NCBI GenBank assembly: GCA_027604505.1
Contig: JADIIX010000206.1
Span: 1-29,965 of the forward strand
Source of the DNA: Gonapodya sp. JEL0774
Taxonomy: Eukaryota; Monoblepharomycota; Monoblepharidomycetes; Monoblepharidales; Gonapodyaceae
Reading direction: 5' to 3'
Length of the DNA stretch: 29,965 bases
Under the pieces are notes generated by a model. That model saw only the letters and a list, made by a program, of their open reading frames with translations, made no database searches and was not told the DNA's origin. Position 1 is the first letter of the stretch, and each line of letters starts with the position of its first letter. Position numbers and translations under genes: made by a program. This document shows, in pieces, positions 28,806 to 29,965 of this stretch.

Positions 28806-29965
28806 ATGGCGCAATTGTCCCCCTCAACCTCAACACGCTCCTCGCATCCGCGCTCGCTGTGGTCGCTCTTCCCCGCCGCTCTTCTCCTGCTCGCTCTGCT
28901 GCCGCTCCCTGCGTCCTCTGTCATCCCCTTGAACTACCCCTGTACTGGTTATGGGGACAAAGATGTCGGTTGCCACTTGTTGGCTCATTCCCTCGCCACT
29001 GTCATGCACCACTCAATCATTCTCTCCCCCAAACCAACTCCCTTTTAGGAATGCATATTCTGGACAAACTGTAATCAAGGTACGGTGTTTTGCCCCCTCA
29101 CATTCTGGTCCACCCCGGGACTGAGCGATCCTGGTGCACACCCAGAGGCACTTGACGGAGATCGAAGCACAAAGAGGAGCACTTGCATACCTGTTGGGAC
29201 CCCGCCGAAATGAAACGAAGAGTGCGCTGTTTGCTTTCAGAGGAGAGCGGTGCTTTGCCTCGCACCTGAAGGGGGGGTACGCCTGTACACGTCCACCAAT
29301 TCGCTTCCTATTCTTGTCCGCGCTTGACCTTTTCCCCTGCTGCTTCTTTCACCTTCCCATCCCACACCCCACCCCAATCCCTCAAAGGCAAATGCATCAT
29401 CCAAGACTCACTCCCACCCGGCCGTCCATGCTCGACCAACGACGTATGTGCAGGTTACAACGGCAGATGTGTTAACAGTAGGTTTTAGATTGTGGGTGAG
29501 GCGGGGGGGAGGGGTTTGGTGGGCTACAGGGGATAGGCGTGAAGGTTGTGAAGGGTGTGAAGGGAACATGGGGCATTGGGTAAAATTGGAAGTGGGGAAG
29601 TGGGAACATTGGGAAATTTAAACAGTGGAAGTAGGGAAGTGGGGATTAGGGTTAATATGAAAGCCGGTCAGGGCAAAAGTTGAGGTGGAAACCGAGTCAA
29701 GGGAATATGGGTTCAAGGGAACACGAGTTATGGGAAAATAAGGTCAAAGGGAAACCGGGCAAAGGGAAAATGGTGTCAAGGAGGAAAACTTTCAAGGGAT
29801 AATGGGGTCATGGAGAAACTAGTCAAGGGGAAATCGGAGCAAAGGGAAATGTGGAACTTGTGGAATGACCTGTGAGACCTAACGGCGACCCCCCCCCGAC
29901 CCCCCCCCCCCCCTGCCCCCTCTGTTTTCCCCACCCCCCACTCACCCCACCACAGACACCTGCAC
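28806..29965 (+). CDS. Secreted cysteine-rich protein, 3' end cut by window edge
   Basis: Exons: 28806-28964, 29049-29079, 29388-29477, 29956-29965 (continues past the window); every junction keeps frame. The N-terminus has a basic region followed by a hydrophobic core LFPAALLLLALLPLPASS, a clear secretion signal with likely cleavage near residue 38. The mature part is cysteine-rich: YPCTGYGDKD, ECIFWTNCNQ, GKCIIQDSLPPGRPCSTND, VCAGYNGRCVN, NTC. The spacing and the GxxC...GRC pattern suggest small disulphide-knit modules, one per exon. I do not recognise the family. The first donor (GTCGGT) is weak; an alternative junction would change only the linker after YGDKD. The last acceptor is supported by CACCACAG and correct phase, but only 10 nt of that exon are visible. 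Confidence 0.65.
29696..29853 (+). repeat. Degenerate 16-nt minisatellite in an intron
   Basis: About ten tandem, diverged units of roughly GTCAAGGGAAAnnnGG. It lies in the 478-nt last visible intron (29478-29955) of the cysteine-rich gene. The intron is purine-rich throughout on the plus strand before switching to C-runs. Confidence 0.75.
29889..29913 (+). repeat. Two long C runs near the intron end
   Basis: Runs of 9 and 13 C separated by GA. They precede the pyrimidine tract and CAG acceptor at 29955. Such runs are prone to length error in sequencing. Confidence 0.8.

Noticed and set aside
29146-29210. Extra exon of the cysteine-rich gene after the CCCAG at 29145
   Set aside because: It opens in phase but cannot be joined to the next exon in phase, while skipping it gives the smooth join NCNQ-GKCII.
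29646-29655. Telomeric repeat (TTAGGG)
   Set aside because: Only a single copy occurs, within purine-rich minisatellite-like sequence.

Overview
The window reads as nuclear DNA of an intron-rich fungus. Most introns are short (46-90 nt) with GTGAGT-like donors. The gene set includes a Pmt4-type protein O-mannosyltransferase, a KDM5/JARID1 histone demethylase, a PIF1 helicase, a B-type cyclin, ribosomal protein eL36 and a respiratory complex I subunit; the last argues against Saccharomyces-type yeasts. A bacterial/plant-type arginine decarboxylase is unusual for fungi and makes an early-diverging (for example zoosporic) fungus a reasonable but unproven guess. No tRNA, rRNA, CRISPR array or intact transposon was seen.

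Layout. 669-3958 (+): arginine decarboxylase in 11 exons, one only 9 nt long. 4127-7286 (-): PIF1 DNA helicase in 7 exons, one only 17 nt, convergent with the first gene. 7923-8867 (-): NDUFB8-like complex I subunit. 9766-13084 (+): KDM5-type demethylase (JmjN-ARID-PHD-JmjC-C5HC2). 13929-15817 (+): cyclin A/B. 15958-19856 (-): Pmt4-type mannosyltransferase with two complete MIR triads instead of one. 20001-21113 (-): unrecognised protein, 5' end unresolved. 21607-23332 (+): protein with one CCCH zinc finger near each end. 25450-27064 (+): ribosomal protein eL36 with unusually long introns. 28806 to the window end (+): secreted cysteine-rich protein, cut by the window edge. Two long stretches (23333-25449 and 27065-28805) hold no gene I can support.

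The genes are ordinary single-copy housekeeping or regulatory genes and do not form one pathway. I built the exon models by hand from GT-AG sites, reading phase and family motifs. The internal junctions all keep frame; the first exons of the cyclin, Pmt4 and unrecognised genes are less certain. The most notable points are the tandem MIR-triad duplication in Pmt4, flanked by phase-1 introns with similar acceptors, the intron-rich SpeA-type arginine decarboxylase, the microexons, the duplicated 3' splice acceptor of the decarboxylase, and the cysteine-rich secreted gene with a minisatellite-bearing intron.
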